DNA of 36,547 nucleotides from Candidatus Woesearchaeota archaeon (GCA_016192915.1 JACPTF010000017.1:1-36547), one strand, 5' to 3'. Shown: positions 22,834 through 31,522, counted from the first letter of the stretch. Numbers and translations are program-made. Notes: generated by a model from the sequence alone, not told the origin.

Positions 22834-22869
22834 GCTGCCTCACACGTCCGGCTGCGTTAGCTGCAGGAA
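22834..22869. repeat. 3' end of pilus gene duplicated at 22118-22154 (right flank)
   Basis: This copy contains the final codons and stop of the 22840-25044 gene (CCGGCTGCGTTAGCTGCAGG on the plus strand). Together with the left copy it brackets the PIN toxin pair. Confidence 0.65.
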
Positions 22870-25044
22870 TATGAGGAAGGCTATGTTAAGGAGCGGTATA
22901 ACAGCATAGGCGCCAACAGCCATAACCACGTCAACGCCAATGCCTCCAAGAGTGCCGCCAAGCAGGTTAACAAGGGCCATTGCAGCAACGAAAAACAAGG
23001 GAGCTGCTATCAGCACACCAGTATAGATGTCGGAGTATGTGCTCACAGTTTCGTTGTAGCGCTGCCTTTCAAGATTATAAGTGAGGGCTGCCTGGTCAGC
23101 TTCCTGCCTCAGGTACCTGTCAAGGTCTCCGCCTGTTTCAACGGTGCTAACCATGCCCTCAAGGAACTCCTTAAACTGAGGGCTTGGGGTTGTAGCTGCA
23201 ACGGTCCTTAATGCTGTCAGAAGGTCGTAGCCGAAGATGTTAATGAAGTCAACAATCTTCTTGACCTCAACGCCAATCTCGGCATACTCCCTGGAAGCAG
23301 CTATCAGCTCAAACATGCCTACAGGAGGAACGCCTGAAGTGGCAACAGCAGCCATGTGATTAACTGCAAAGGGCATGTTTGTCATGATGTTGCGGCGCCT
23401 TTCCTTGATCTTCATGAAAGGATAAGCGTAAAATACAGTTGCACAGGCAAAACCTGCAACAGCACTTAGGATTACTGCACGCAGGATTATCTGGTAAAGC
23501 GAATAGTTCAGCGTGAAGAACACAACGTTAAGCATGAAGAATGACACCGCGACAACAAAAAGCGTTGAGAGTATCATTATGTTGACATAAGTGTTTGAAA
23601 GCACCTTGACATTGGCAGCCCTCAGGCCGTTGTAAAGAAAGCCAAAAAATTCCGGGAACGTGTCAACCAGGAACAGGCTTACTTTCCTTACAGTAAGGTT
23701 GGCAATCAGCCCGACAGAGCTTCCCTGATACACCTCAGGCTTCTCAACCTCAAGAATCTTCTTAATCCTCCTTGCCTCCTGGGCAAGCAAGGTCGTGTCA
23801 AAGCCCGACAGGCGCTCCTCCTCGTAAATCTTCCGGCGCATCTCCTTAAGCTTCCTCATGTGCACAGGAATGGCTGTCCTCTCTGCAAGTATCGGCTCCT
23901 GCTTGGACCTGAATTTCTCAGTTAGTTCCCGAAGCATGCCCTTGGCAGAGAACCACCCGAATGCCAGGCCAGCTGGCTCTTTACGCTCAGCCAACGGAGC
24001 TGCCTCGCTAACCTTGGCCCGTTTTTCCATCTCAACGATTGCCTCAACAAAAATGCCTTTCTTCTTTTTCTGGCCAAGCAGCTGGCCCACTGCAGAAAGA
24101 ACATTTTCCTTCTGGGGCACAGCCAAGGTAATCCTGTCCTGCTTCTTAGAAACAGCGGCCGCAGGCTCAAACATTGTCTTCGCCTTCTTTCTGGGCAGCA
24201 GTTTCACAATGCCCCGCAATGACTTGGCAGCAGTCACAGGAACATCAATCACAAACTTAAGAACAGCCTTTGCGGCATTAGAAGCGAATTTCAACAAGCC
24301 GAGTTTGAGTTTGCCAGCTGCAGAGGCATTAAAAGGCGAAGGTGACAAAGGCTGCTTTTTCTTAAGCGCCAGACGCGCCCTTTCTGAGCGCAGCTTTTCA
24401 GCCTTCCTCTCAGCCTCCTCAATATCCTTTGCAACGTCTTCAAACCTTGGAATGACAGCCTTAATCGTGCCAAGGGTCTCTGCCAGCTTTGCTGCACGTT
24501 CAGGCCTGCCGCCGGCCTTGGCAAGTTCCTCCAGCTGTTCAGGGCTCACATTCCTTGAGGCAAGCAGCCTCTTAAGGCGGTCAATCTCGTTGTCAATGTT
24601 AAATACCTCAACCTTTGACTCTACCTTTGGCTCCATCCTTGACTCAACCTTGGCCCAGGCAGCCGGTCGTATCAGCTGCTGTGCTGGTGCCTTAACTGCT
24701 GAAACCGCTGCAACACCCTGCGCTGCGCCCCTCACTCTCAGAGCGCTGAAAGAGTTGTCATCATAAACCAGGGCAATTACCTGAGAAACTACGAACTCGA
24801 CCTTCTTAAGCAGGGAGTAAATGCAGGCAGCATAATAGCTTGCCCACTCTTCCCTGCTTCGGCCCCTAAGCAGGGCCTTCTGCTTTTCCTCATACCTAAG
24901 GTAGCCATACCTTCCCTCCTGATACTCCCTATCAACCCTTTTAAGGTCGGCAAGAAAAGAATCCCTCTGCACAGCATAAACCTCAAGCTCAGCAAGAAAC
25001 TCGGTAACCTCCCTAAGCAGCTGCGGCGCGTTTTTATGCATCAT
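22840..25044 (-). CDS. Large TadC-like pilus platform protein
   Basis: A 734-residue protein. The first about 400 residues are cytoplasmic: a helical region (1-80), a Lys/Arg/Glu/Ala-rich coiled part (about 160-235) and a basic linker. A membrane part then follows: INIMILSTLFVVAVSFFMLN, a second helix, the T2SSF domain with MAAVATSGVPPVGMFELIA and VETGGDLDRYLRQEADQAA, and two C-terminal helices. It is the inner-membrane partner of the ATPase in archaeal type IV pilus-like systems. The unusually long N-terminus may dock other parts. Its ATG shares bases with the preceding TAA stop (TAATG), so translation is coupled. Confidence 0.85.
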   Translation of the reverse strand: MMHKNAPQLLREVTEFLAELEVYAVQRDSFLADLKRVDREYQEGRYGYLRYEEKQKALLRGRSREEWASYYAACIYSLLKKVEFVVSQVIALVYDDNSFSALRVRGAAQGVAAVSAVKAPAQQLIRPAAWAKVESRMEPKVESKVEVFNIDNEIDRLKRLLASRNVSPEQLEELAKAGGRPERAAKLAETLGTIKAVIPRFEDVAKDIEEAERKAEKLRSERARLALKKKQPLSPSPFNASAAGKLKLGLLKFASNAAKAVLKFVIDVPVTAAKSLRGIVKLLPRKKAKTMFEPAAAVSKKQDRITLAVPQKENVLSAVGQLLGQKKKKGIFVEAIVEMEKRAKVSEAAPLAERKEPAGLAFGWFSAKGMLRELTEKFRSKQEPILAERTAIPVHMRKLKEMRRKIYEEERLSGFDTTLLAQEARRIKKILEVEKPEVYQGSSVGLIANLTVRKVSLFLVDTFPEFFGFLYNGLRAANVKVLSNTYVNIMILSTLFVVAVSFFMLNVVFFTLNYSLYQIILRAVILSAVAGFACATVFYAYPFMKIKERRRNIMTNMPFAVNHMAAVATSGVPPVGMFELIAASREYAEIGVEVKKIVDFINIFGYDLLTALRTVAATTPSPQFKEFLEGMVSTVETGGDLDRYLRQEADQAALTYNLERQRYNETVSTYSDIYTGVLIAAPLFFVAAMALVNLLGGTLGGIGVDVVMAVGAYAVIPLLNIAFLIFLQLTQPDV

Positions 25045-25298
25045 TATGCCTCATACCCTTTTTGCAATTTCCGTAAAATGCCACGTGCACGCATCAGTTC
25101 AGAAAGGATATCACTTTTTATGACTTTCATCTCACGCTGCGCTTCCTCAAGCTCAGCCTGACTCCTTTGCTCGGAGTTTGCATACTTTTCATAAAGCCCG
25201 ACCAGAGCACTTGTCTTTGAGATGCCATCAGTCACGCCAGCCAGCTCCCCGAGCGAAGACCTGGGCTGGGCTGCAGAAGCTGTTTTCCCCTTTTCCAT
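25044..25298 (-). CDS. Small coiled-coil protein in the pilus operon
   Basis: An 84-residue hydrophilic protein with a C-terminal coiled coil (EELEEAQ-like heptads through REMKVIKSDILSELM). It is not recognised. It lies 18 bases after the ATPase and overlaps the next gene by one base, so it is likely part of the ATPase-platform assembly. Confidence 0.65.
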   Translation of the reverse strand: MEKGKTASAAQPRSSLGELAGVTDGISKTSALVGLYEKYANSEQRSQAELEEAQREMKVIKSDILSELMRARGILRKLQKGYEA

Positions 25299-25316
25299 TT
25301 TACTTTAAATTAAAGC

Positions 25317-28304
25317 TTACTTTATACCAAAGACTTTCAAAACAGACAGCGGATCTTTATAATACTCGTTAACATACTTTGTAACGTCCCTGTAATGGGT
25401 AAGGTTGCGCTCAAGCATCTTCGTTAGGAGCAGCCCACGGCACCTTATTTCCTCCTCAAGCTCCTTGATGGTGGTGCCTGTCCTCTTGCTTATTATGGCC
25501 ATGATATGGGAATTGCCGTTGTAAACAAACTTGTCCTCAATCTGGTTCCACTCAAAAAGCGTGTTGGACTCTACAGTGCCGACCTGCTGCTTGACCTCGA
25601 TTATCTCCTTAACATCCTTAACCCTCCTCATATTCCTCCTCTGGTCTTTAATGTGGATAACGCTGCAGACGATGTCAAGCGAGTCAACAAGGGAAGCAGG
25701 CAGGTTAATTGGAGGGGTCTCAAGCCTCCTTACCAGGGTTTCAACAGAAGCAGCGTGGAAGGTGCTGAAGCTTGGGTGACCAGAGTTGTGAAGAATTATG
25801 CCTGTCGCGCTAAGGAAATTTTCAGCCTTCGGAACAGACAGGTCATACACCGGCACAGCTTTTTCAAGGTTTATCACGTCCACTTCCTTTACGGTATCCA
25901 AGTAAACATCATTCACCTTTTTACAGTTAACTGTCTTTGCTTTCCTCAAAAAGTCCTTTCTGCCAAGAACCTTAACGTGCTTAAAAAATTCCTCCTTGTC
26001 TTCTTCCCTGTAAAATGCAACGCCGTATGTTTTCTTTGATTTATTCCAGTAAACACTCGCCACTATTCCGTAAACGAGCAGGAGCTGCTGAAGCTGCCGC
26101 GCCAGTTCTTTTAATATGGTAGTGTAGCCAAACGACTGGTGCGTTGTATGGCCATCGCCGGTGAACAATCCAGACAAGAACTGACCTATCCTGCCTTTGG
26201 ATAAGCCGAAAATAAAGTCAGGTATCCTCTTTTCCTTGCTTTTGCCACATAGTGCCTTCAACAGCTCAGCGTAAATCCTGTTGCCAATTTTGAGCTCTGT
26301 CGCCTCTCCAAAACCGCGGGCCGTTACCCTCTCTGCAGGTATAATGCCTGTTACTTCAGTCAAGCAACGCCTCATGTCTTCAAGCACTTCCGGATTCTTG
26401 TTGTAGAGGGCTACGGCACTGTTTTTGCCGGAAAAGTTGACAGTGCCTTCTGAAATGAAATAGCCCAAGAGTCTCAGGAATTCATCGGTGATTTCCAGTT
26501 CCGCACGCATAGGCCTGCTTTTTCTTAAAAGTTTTACACTCAATTCAGCCTTTTCTACCGGTGTACCAGCAGCCTCCATTAAACTGAAGAACATGTCCCT
26601 TTTCATTGAGGCAGGGCTTGCCCTCTTGAAATTGCCGTAATAATCTGTTATTGATGCCACTCCGCAAACAGCTGAAGCCCTGTAATAGCCAAGCTTGTGC
26701 GAAGCCTCCTTAATCAGCTCAGGCGCGTAAATGCGTATGTTGGGTATAATTTCTATCAGATTCAATTTGTTGATGTCAGCATAACCACAAGGAATTCTCG
26801 ATGCTATTGCGAGCTTATCCCCGGCCTTCAAAGCACCAGCAGGGACATCGACCATTTGGTTTTGGCTGCCAATGGCAAACAGCGAATGGTCAGGAGTAGC
26901 TATTATTTCCCTTCCTGTTTTTGTAGTAACCTTAACCAATTCAGAGCGTTCAGGATGCCTTATGTGGGCTTTGACAGGCAGCAGCTTGACTTCACAAGTC
27001 ATTGTGTCAAAAGCTACCGTCTGGCAGTTGCTAACGTCAGTAATTTCATCAATCCTTGTTAACTTTGGCCTGCTGTCCTGGATTACCATGACTTTCTGGT
27101 CACCAGGTATGGACGCCATTCCCTGAAAGAGCACATAAGTCTCCTTACCCCTGACCTCGCCCACAACCACATAATCAGGGTTTTGCCTGAACGTTTCCCT
27201 CAAAAGGTCGAAGAGGCTTATCTCGCCATACTGCTTGCCAAGAAGGTTAGGGATGCCAAACCCGACCCTGGCTACTGCAGGAATCCAGTTATCATGGGCA
27301 ATATTCAGCTCCCTGGTGTCTTCGATGGAAACAATCCTCGCCTCTGGAGGCACAAACTGCAGAATTGAATTAAGAAGGGTTGTCTTGCCAGAGGCAGTCT
27401 CGCCAATAGTCATGATGTTGAACTTGTGCTCAATAGCCAGCCAAAAGAAGCCGAAAATCTCAGGACTCGCTGTCTTGTAGCCCAGCAGATGAACAGGCGT
27501 TAGCGGATCCTTTGTAAACTTCCTGATCGTAAAGGTAGGCCCATGGGTGGTGACATCACTGGTGTAAGTGGCATTCACCCTGGACCCGTCAGGTAAAGTG
27601 CCATCCAGAAGCGGCTTGGCAAAGCTGACGTAGCGCCCTGTCTTTTGCGCGAGCTTTTCAACAAAGTCAATAAGGCGCTTAATATCAGAGAAGACTACGT
27701 TGGTTCTCATGTTCTGGTAGCGCCTGTGGACTATGTAGAGGGGCGTTTCACTGCCGTTGCACTCAATATCCTCAATGTAGAAATCATGCATCATCGGCTC
27801 AATCTCATTAAGCCCGACAAAGTCCCTGTAGACATAATACATTATCTTCAGGTAAGACTGCTTTGAAACCTTTGCGCCAAGCTCAGCCAGGATGGACTGG
27901 ACATTTTTCTCAAGATACTTGATAATGAGCTCGGATTTAGAGGCGTAGGCGTAGCTGATGTTAATCATCTCCTCAAGGCCGAGCTGGATAAGCTTCAGAA
28001 GCTCCTTTTCCGTATCGGTAAGGAGCACCTCCTCAACAGAATACAAAAGCTCCTTTGCAGTATTGTCCCAGTATATGTGAGCAAAGGCATAAGGTGGCAG
28101 CAGCGGATAGCGGATATTAATCTTTTCCTTCTCACTGATGTCAGGAAGCTTTACAAACCTGGGCCTCAAATCAATAAAGAACTCAGGAGCGCCCTGCTCG
28201 CCCGAAGTAATGGCGGGCTGCGGCGTAAGCTGAATACCTGCTGCCCCTGCCGCAGCAGCGGGCTGCTGGCCCATCGGCCCAAACTCAGAAACCGCCTCAG
28301 CCAT
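25317..28304 (-). CDS. Type II/IV secretion ATPase with intein
   Basis: 995 residues: a 552-residue pilus/secretion ATPase (VirB11/PilT/FlaI family) interrupted by a 443-residue intein. The host part has an N-terminal domain (about 40-270), Walker A GETASGKTTLL (301-311), an Asp-box at SIEDTREL, Walker B VVVGEVRGKE (380-389), and after the intein the His-box SGHPSFSTFHAASV. It powers assembly of the pilus encoded downstream and upstream. The intein is at the first residue of the His-box, so the enzyme is inactive until spliced. A GGTGGTGA ribosome-binding site precedes the ATG, unlike the leaderless genes here, and a structured leader of about 160 nt is predicted. Confidence 0.93.
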   Translation of the reverse strand: MAEAVSEFGPMGQQPAAAAGAAGIQLTPQPAITSGEQGAPEFFIDLRPRFVKLPDISEKEKINIRYPLLPPYAFAHIYWDNTAKELLYSVEEVLLTDTEKELLKLIQLGLEEMINISYAYASKSELIIKYLEKNVQSILAELGAKVSKQSYLKIMYYVYRDFVGLNEIEPMMHDFYIEDIECNGSETPLYIVHRRYQNMRTNVVFSDIKRLIDFVEKLAQKTGRYVSFAKPLLDGTLPDGSRVNATYTSDVTTHGPTFTIRKFTKDPLTPVHLLGYKTASPEIFGFFWLAIEHKFNIMTIGETASGKTTLLNSILQFVPPEARIVSIEDTRELNIAHDNWIPAVARVGFGIPNLLGKQYGEISLFDLLRETFRQNPDYVVVGEVRGKETYVLFQGMASIPGDQKVMVIQDSRPKLTRIDEITDVSNCQTVAFDTMTCEVKLLPVKAHIRHPERSELVKVTTKTGREIIATPDHSLFAIGSQNQMVDVPAGALKAGDKLAIASRIPCGYADINKLNLIEIIPNIRIYAPELIKEASHKLGYYRASAVCGVASITDYYGNFKRASPASMKRDMFFSLMEAAGTPVEKAELSVKLLRKSRPMRAELEITDEFLRLLGYFISEGTVNFSGKNSAVALYNKNPEVLEDMRRCLTEVTGIIPAERVTARGFGEATELKIGNRIYAELLKALCGKSKEKRIPDFIFGLSKGRIGQFLSGLFTGDGHTTHQSFGYTTILKELARQLQQLLLVYGIVASVYWNKSKKTYGVAFYREEDKEEFFKHVKVLGRKDFLRKAKTVNCKKVNDVYLDTVKEVDVINLEKAVPVYDLSVPKAENFLSATGIILHNSGHPSFSTFHAASVETLVRRLETPPINLPASLVDSLDIVCSVIHIKDQRRNMRRVKDVKEIIEVKQQVGTVESNTLFEWNQIEDKFVYNGNSHIMAIISKRTGTTIKELEEEIRCRGLLLTKMLERNLTHYRDVTKYVNEYYKDPLSVLKVFGIK
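25785..27113 (-). other. Intein with LAGLIDADG endonuclease
   Basis: Residues 398-840 of the ATPase. It starts SIPGDQKVMV (splicing block A, with Ser1) and has the block B TPDHSLF. Two endonuclease motifs, LLGYFISEGTVNF and LSGLFTGDGHTT, mark a LAGLIDADG homing domain. It ends VYDLSVPKAENF ... IILHN followed by Ser as the +1 residue. All residues for splicing (Ser1, block B His, terminal His-Asn, +1 Ser) are present, so it is probably active, and the homing domain looks intact. Confidence 0.93.
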
Positions 28305-28500
28305 TCATCCATTCACCACCTTTTGCACCAGTTTTGGGGCATGGTTTTCCGGAGAGGAAAACCTTGTCGGCTTTTGCCGACATTGGGAACTTCCCAAGGC
28401 ACCATTGCTGCCGCTGCCGAACGATAGCTATACGATGCCCTATCCAGTACACTATAATCCTTATTTGTTGATATTTGTATACTGGAATATTTAAAGGTTT
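28305..28500 (-). promoter_or_regulatory. Promoter, inverted repeat and folded leader of the ATPase gene
   Basis: The TATA-like CTTTAAATATT at 28484-28496 is overlapped by an inverted repeat CCAGTACAC (28444-28452) / GTATACTGG (28477-28485), with one mismatch, a likely operator covering the predicted start near 28465. The leader of about 160 nt then forms a three-way junction closed by CCTTG (28362-28366) / CAAGG (28395-28399) with hairpins TTGGGAA/TTCCCAA and TGTCGGC/GCCGACA, followed by GGTTTTCC/GGAAAACC (28343-28363). No tRNA or known riboswitch class fits. Confidence 0.5.
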
Positions 28501-28560
28501 AGGTTGTAAGTTGTAAGAATTCCACGGTACTATCTGCCCGGAAACCGAAACCGCTCTTCA

Positions 28561-29250
28561 TCACAGCATTGCAAAGCTCAGGAGCAGCTTGCCGAAGAAC
28601 GCGAACACCAAAAGGTTGAAGATGGTGTTGACAATGATAAAGTAAATTATCTTGGGCACTGCCTCGATGCCGCCTGAAATGATGTAAATCGAATCTGAGA
28701 CAATGTGAAAGATGACCAGGGCAATCATGCCAGTCACGACCACGCCCAAACCGAAATTCACTATCAGCAGCTGGGCAAGCCCGCCCGCAATGCCCCTTGC
28801 TATGGCATAAAACAGCGTATTAACGTCCACACCGGAGCTGATGATTTCTGAAGCTATTGTGGTTACGACTCCAAACACTGCTCCGACAGCCGGACCGTAA
28901 GCCGCGCCAGTAATTACGGTTCCAAAGGTCACCATCTCAACAGCTGAGGGCACGCGGATTGTGCGCTTGTAAATTGTTGAGTAAGAAGCGACGAATGCCA
29001 GAACTCCAACGAGAAGGATATCCTTGAGGTTCCTGCCAAAAATGACAACAACAAAGAGGGCAACAGCAAGGAGAAAGACTGTCTTTGGCTTTAAAGCGTG
29101 CCTGAGGTTCCTGAAAAGCTCAACAGCCTGCCTCAGAAGAGCATGAGCAGATAAGTTAACATTGCCATTACCAAAAAAGGCTGGAAATTTTGGCCTCAAT
29201 TTGGCGGCAGCTGCTGCAGCATTTGGCCTTGAAGGCTTTTTAAAAAACAT
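28561..29250 (-). CDS. Polytopic membrane protein
   Basis: A 229-residue protein with a basic, Ala-rich N-terminus (about 30 residues) and five to six membrane helices from about residue 55 to the end. The central region VEMVTFGTVITGAAYGPAVG resembles the compact S-component/MreD-like membrane fold, but this is weak. Its position between pilin genes and the ATPase suggests a role in the pilus system. The ATG at 29250 is chosen because a TATA box CGTTTAAATATT lies about 28 bases upstream. The stretch 28501-28560 after it holds nothing recognisable. Confidence 0.7.
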   Translation of the reverse strand: MFFKKPSRPNAAAAAAKLRPKFPAFFGNGNVNLSAHALLRQAVELFRNLRHALKPKTVFLLAVALFVVVIFGRNLKDILLVGVLAFVASYSTIYKRTIRVPSAVEMVTFGTVITGAAYGPAVGAVFGVVTTIASEIISSGVDVNTLFYAIARGIAGGLAQLLIVNFGLGVVVTGMIALVIFHIVSDSIYIISGGIEAVPKIIYFIIVNTIFNLLVFAFFGKLLLSFAML

Positions 29251-29325
29251 GTTATTCGGGAAAAAGGCATGCACAGCAATATTTAAACGTTTTCACAATA
29301 TTCACGGCATAAACCCGAGCTTAGC

Positions 29326-30051
29326 TTACTTCGCCTTAAAGTTCTCAATCTGGGCCCTCAGGAAGTCGGCCTTGCTGTCCAGCGTAAGAAGGAGGTCGTA
29401 CTCGTAAACTGTTGAGTTAACGTAAGCCTTCAATGCCGCACTGGCCAATCCAGAGCCTGTCTGCTGCAGCTCAGTGTAGCCTGTGCCGTTGGTGGAGCTG
29501 GCATTCTGGTCTATGAAAAAAGTGAAAGCGCCTGTTGTTTGCGAGCCGGTGTCCTTGAACCGGATGTAATTGATAATGGAAGATGTGTTAATGGACGTAT
29601 GGTTGTCCTTGCTGCCATATCTGGTAAAGTTCACAAGAATTCTCGAGTTCTGGAGGACATGGTAATTAGTGAAGTCTGCTGCAGAGACGTCAACGTCGGA
29701 GGCAATAACGAGATTGCCAAGCTCAACCCTTGTCCTGGGCTCAAGCACCTTCGAGTTAGTTTCAATTTTCCACCGCAGCTTGCCGTCCTCAACCTTTACC
29801 GAGCCCTCTGAAACCTCAAGCGGAATTATGCGCTGGGAGCCCTGGCCTTCTTTTGCAACATCCTGAATCTGCTGGTCAAGCGAGGAGAAGGTGTTCCTGG
29901 CGCGGTTGACATTGCTCCTTTCCTGCAGGCTCTTAATAAACGGAATGCCTGCCTCAATCACGACAGTAAGCACAATAATGCCTACAAGAACGTAAATTAC
30001 GGCAGAAACCCATATTGCGCCTTTTTTGCATTTGGGATCAAAGTGAAGCAT
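29326..30051 (-). CDS. Pilin-like secreted protein
   Basis: A 241-residue protein. A class III-like N-terminus (CKKGAIWVSAVIYVLVGIIV) has a Lys-Lys-Gly before a hydrophobic helix, as in type IV prepilins. The exported part is beta-rich with sequons (NHTS, NTSS, NAS, NGT) consistent with archaeal N-glycosylation. It follows the 30088-30534 gene by 36 bases in the same operon. It probably forms a minor subunit of the pilus. Confidence 0.75.
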   Translation of the reverse strand: MLHFDPKCKKGAIWVSAVIYVLVGIIVLTVVIEAGIPFIKSLQERSNVNRARNTFSSLDQQIQDVAKEGQGSQRIIPLEVSEGSVKVEDGKLRWKIETNSKVLEPRTRVELGNLVIASDVDVSAADFTNYHVLQNSRILVNFTRYGSKDNHTSINTSSIINYIRFKDTGSQTTGAFTFFIDQNASSTNGTGYTELQQTGSGLASAALKAYVNSTVYEYDLLLTLDSKADFLRAQIENFKAK

Positions 30052-30087
30052 TTTTCTCGCAACTCACAAAACACGCTTAGCGGTAAG

Positions 30088-30534
30088 TCAGTGGTAAGCG
30101 CACTCGCCTTCAACATCGCACTTGGCAGGGAAAACATAGCAGTCATCAGGATAAACAGTGAAGTCGCCATCAACCTTGACAGGCACCCTGACAGCCATTG
30201 ATGCACCAACCGGTATGCTCACAGCGAACGACTGCTTTTTCGAAACCGAATCGGCTATTGTAAGGTTATGGATGTCCTCAGTGCTTGATATCTCATTCCT
30301 GAACGTGAACTGGAGCTCCTCATCAGTAGCTGTTATGCCGCTGATTGTGTACAGGAAGCCAACGCACCTTGCTGCATCATTACGGGCATCGGTGCCTTCC
30401 CTGGAGCTCTTGTAAATGCCTACGCCCTGGCTTATTATGAAAAACATCAGCATGACACCGACTACGAGAAGAATCAGCGCAACAGCCTTCTTGCCCGTAA
30501 GCGCGCCCCTTTTCGCACTAAGCAGCATTTTCAT
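30088..30534 (-). CDS. Pilin-like protein, 148 residues
   Basis: Prepilin-like N-terminus: KKAVALILLVVGVMLMFFII after a basic start, without the usual Gly at the cleavage site. The exported domain has four Cys residues (ARCVGF, DDCYVF, AKCDVEGEC), probably two disulfides, and NLT/NEIS patches. It starts right after two tandem 33-bp hairpins that separate it from the preceding pilin gene. The function is inferred from context. Confidence 0.7.
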   Translation of the reverse strand: MKMLLSAKRGALTGKKAVALILLVVGVMLMFFIISQGVGIYKSSREGTDARNDAARCVGFLYTISGITATDEELQFTFRNEISSTEDIHNLTIADSVSKKQSFAVSIPVGASMAVRVPVKVDGDFTVYPDDCYVFPAKCDVEGECAYH

Positions 30535-30603
30535 TTTTTGATTAACCTTTTTCCTAAAAAGGTTATCCCGTTTTTTGATTAACCTTTTTCCTAAAAAGGT
30601 TAT
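30534..30603 (-). repeat. Two perfect 33-bp direct repeats, each a hairpin
   Basis: Copies at 30534-30566 and 30571-30603 are identical and separated by CCCG. Each folds as AACCTTTTT/AAAAAGGTT around a 2- to 3-base loop and runs into an A/T tract. The stop codon of the preceding pilin lies inside the outer copy, and the next gene's ATG touches the inner copy. They could be attenuators or partial terminators that lower expression of later genes. Confidence 0.85.
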
Positions 30604-31184
30604 GCAGAACAGTTGCGTATCTCTGAAGCGCTTTTTTCAAGCGGACTCCCGCCGCAAGGAACAAGGACGCCGCCTATAAGTATGCTTGGAACAATCCTCA
30701 CGTTCTTAATCTTGCCATAAGTGGTGTAAGAGTAGCTCATGTTCAGAAAAGCGGACAAACCAACCGGAATTGTGGTGTTAATGGTGTCATTATTATAGAT
30801 GTTCTTTTCACCTCCAATAGAAACGCTGAGCCCCTTTATTGCGTTTGATTCATCCTCATTGTTAAGCCTTACCTCAAGGTAGCCGGCATCGCCGCCCCCG
30901 CCGTAGCATAGCTGGGGAGTGCTGTCAATCTCGGCAACCTTCAGGCTTACCCTAAGGCTGCAGCCAAGCTTGGTCTGGGTGGTCTTCTCGGCCTGGTCGG
31001 TCTGCTGCTGGACAAAGCTCCTTCCCCAGTTCATGACTACAGCGCCAAGAGCCACAGCAAATGCGATAAGCAGGACAGTTGCAATCAGGGGAGAAACGCC
31101 TCTCTTGCCCTTACCGCTGCCGCCCCTTTGAAGATAAACCAAAACACTTTTACGCATAGCAACCCACCTCAGGAACGCTTCCAA
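30600..31184 (-). CDS. Archaeal type IV pilin
   Basis: A 194-residue protein with the archaeal pilin N-terminus: GSGKGKRGVSPLIATVLLIA, followed by FAVALGAVVMNWGRSF, the clearest class III signal in the window (G-K-R-G before V-S-P-L). Cleavage would be after RG. The body has sequons (NDTINTT, NMSYS) and several Cys (LGCSLR, PQLCYGG, VPCGG, RNCSA). The start may be the ATG at residue 10. It overlaps the 31169-31519 gene by 16 bases. It is likely the main pilin candidate. Confidence 0.85.
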   Translation of the reverse strand: MEAFLRWVAMRKSVLVYLQRGGSGKGKRGVSPLIATVLLIAFAVALGAVVMNWGRSFVQQQTDQAEKTTQTKLGCSLRVSLKVAEIDSTPQLCYGGGGDAGYLEVRLNNEDESNAIKGLSVSIGGEKNIYNNDTINTTIPVGLSAFLNMSYSYTTYGKIKNVRIVPSILIGGVLVPCGGSPLEKSASEIRNCSA

Positions 31185-31519
31185 TTCTTGTTCTTTTTGT
31201 ACGTTTCAATAAGCTCGTTCAGCTTTTTCTCCTCCTTGCTCATCGTGAGCATGTAAGGCACAAGGCCAACGGCCAGCACTCCAAAGCTGAGCGCAATCAT
31301 GATATTAAGGAATCTTGCGTCAAGGTACCTGTTCACAAAGCCGACAACGCCGATTATCAGGAATGCAAAATACATCAGAAGCGACTTGTCCAGCAGCAGC
31401 AAGCTCTTTTCCCGGTTCAGCTTCGATTTTTCAATCTCGAGCGAAAGGACCATTTCAGCACTTGCGCCTCCTGAGCTTCCAGCCAATCGGCCTGCCCTCT
31501 GTTTTTGCAACCAATTCAC
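31169..31519 (-). CDS. Small two-helix membrane protein in the pilus operon
   Basis: A 116-residue protein with an N-terminal charged helix (EKSKLNREKSLLLLDKS), two transmembrane helices (about 45-65 and 72-92) and a charged C-terminal tail (KEEKKLNELIETYKKNKN). It starts at GTG. It is not recognised; the position between pilin genes suggests an assembly or anchoring role. It overlaps the next gene by 16 bases. Confidence 0.65.
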   Translation of the reverse strand: MNWLQKQRAGRLAGSSGGASAEMVLSLEIEKSKLNREKSLLLLDKSLLMYFAFLIIGVVGFVNRYLDARFLNIMIALSFGVLAVGLVPYMLTMSKEEKKLNELIETYKKNKNWKRS

Positions 31520-31522
31520 CTC

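Noticed and set aside
23858-24766. A 302-codon open frame on the plus strand
   Set aside because: Antisense to the TadC-like platform gene; low-complexity Ser/Ala translation and no recognisable domain.
28340-28430. Possible tRNA or further double-hairpin copy before the ATPase gene
   Set aside because: Three stems are present, but there is no T-loop or acceptor pairing, and the A/T single-base bulges that define the element are missing. It is kept as a leader structure only.
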